From: Phytomonas francai
Lineage: Eukaryota > Euglenozoa > Kinetoplastea > Trypanosomatida > Trypanosomatidae
DNA: 35,768 nt
Assembly: GCA_001766655.1 (NCBI GenBank)
Contig: MJCC01000006.1
Span: forward strand, 431,959 to 467,726
Reading direction: 5' to 3'
The translations under genes and the position numbers were made by a program. The notes beneath the pieces are model-generated. The model saw nothing but the letters and a program-made list of their open reading frames with translations. It did no database searches and had not been told where the DNA came from. Position 1 is the stretch's first letter. Each line of letters starts with the position of its first letter. Of this stretch, positions 35,232 to 35,768 are shown piece after piece.

Positions 35232-35768
35232 TTATGTATGCAACAGGTCGTTAACCAGTTTTATCGCAAGCTGAAAATTGACAGATCCTACCAGGTGAAA
35301 CACATCTATTCCACAGTTTTCATTTTCGCGCAGGGTGTCGCGCATTATATTTTGGAGGTGCTGAAACCCCTGAGCCTCGTCGTAGATGCTGCGTAGCAGA
35401 TAATGCCCCTGTACGAGGGAGGCGCTCTCGTCGAGGCGCCCCAGGTGATCCCAGGCCCGCTCCAAGGGCATTCGCTGAACCGCCGAATTGACCTGGACGG
35501 GGCCGGGGCGGAAAAGCTCCTGCACATCCCACCCCAGCAGGACGATGCCGCGGATCGGGCCCAGGACGGCGGGGCGCCACCTCGGCCCGTGCGGCGTCCG
35601 GAAGGCCTCCTCGAGGTGGACGCGGTAGCGCTGCGCCATGCCCCAGATGACCCCGTCCGGGTTCCGCAGGAGCTCGCGCGCCGCGGCCGGGGTGGCGAGG
35701 GCCGGGGGCCGCACGTGGGCCGCGAGGGCCGGGTTCGCGCCCAGCGTCCCCGCGACCGCGCCGAGCCC
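35232..35768 (-). CDS. unrecognised protein, 5' part beyond the window
   Basis: 178 residues ending at a stop at 35232; the frame stays open to the right edge and no ATG lies in the visible part. I do not recognise it. The visible N-terminal portion is Ala/Pro/Arg-rich, then comes a folded-looking region (VIWGMAQRYRVHLEEAF; IRGIVLLGWDVQELFRPG; HLGRLDESASLVQGHYLL). The C-terminal 60 residues, helical and less GC-rich, contain LQNIMRDTLRENENCG. No signal, membrane span or known motif visible. GC is extreme from 35380 to the edge and drops toward the 3' end, like the other GC-island genes. Confidence 0.75.
   Translation of the reverse strand, partial: GLGAVAGTLGANPALAAHVRPPALATPAAARELLRNPDGVIWGMAQRYRVHLEEAFRTPHGPRWRPAVLGPIRGIVLLGWDVQELFRPGPVQVNSAVQRMPLERAWDHLGRLDESASLVQGHYLLRSIYDEAQGFQHLQNIMRDTLRENENCGIDVFHLVGSVNFQLAIKLVNDLLHT

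Overview
The window looks like nuclear DNA of a kinetoplastid flagellate, most likely a trypanosomatid. Every convincing gene lies on the minus strand. More than a dozen long reading frames are uninterrupted, with no sign of cis-introns. Most starts are preceded on the coding strand by a pyrimidine tract and an AG, the expected layout for trans-splicing of a polycistronic transcript. Flagellar (CFAP100, CFAP161, DPY30-type) and kinetoplastid-compatible housekeeping genes fit this. The species cannot be named from the sequence. The standard genetic code is used: the 1085-codon importin and the other long genes contain no in-frame stops.

Layout from left to right (transcription runs right to left). 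1-1353: 5' part of a CFAP100 homologue cut by the window edge. 2384-2560: a 58-residue protein with an endosulfine-like FDSADY motif. 2867-3856: canopy-like secreted protein. 4375-5391: CFAP161. 6013-6678: p24/TMED2-type cargo receptor. 7544-8185: Rab2. 8924-11431: large coiled-coil protein of unknown role. 11670-12222: two small candidate genes. 12358-14526: half-size ABC transporter. 15816-16637: phosphopantetheine adenylyltransferase. 16947-18053: ADAT3-like tRNA deaminase subunit. 18356-19498: MTQ2/N6AMT1-type methyltransferase. 19719-20945: SRR1-like protein. 22347-24335: XK-related membrane protein. 24979-25815: CstF64-like RNA-binding protein. 26259-26660: small acylated membrane protein. 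27382-30639: importin-5/karyopherin. 32723-33085: DPY30-domain protein. 35232-35768: C-terminal part of an unrecognised protein running off the right edge.

As in other kinetoplastid gene arrays, neighbours are not obviously one pathway. Themes do recur: the flagellar axoneme (CFAP100, CFAP161, DPY30 protein), early secretory traffic (canopy, p24, Rab2) and translation or RNA processing (ADAT3, MTQ2, CstF64).

Base composition is strikingly uneven. Blocks of 0.4-1 kb inside several genes are very GC-rich, while the rest of the same gene and all spacers are much poorer. The spacers are AT-rich except 33.6-34.5 kb, a GC-rich, gene-poor stretch with G/T bias. Several spacers contain good splice-acceptor-like sites followed by short frames. 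Two small genes have recognisable motifs; the rest are listed as low-confidence candidates. AT-rich random DNA readily yields plausible-looking short peptides, so expression or conservation data are needed to decide. No tRNA, rRNA, CRISPR array, insertion sequence or intact retroelement was recognised.
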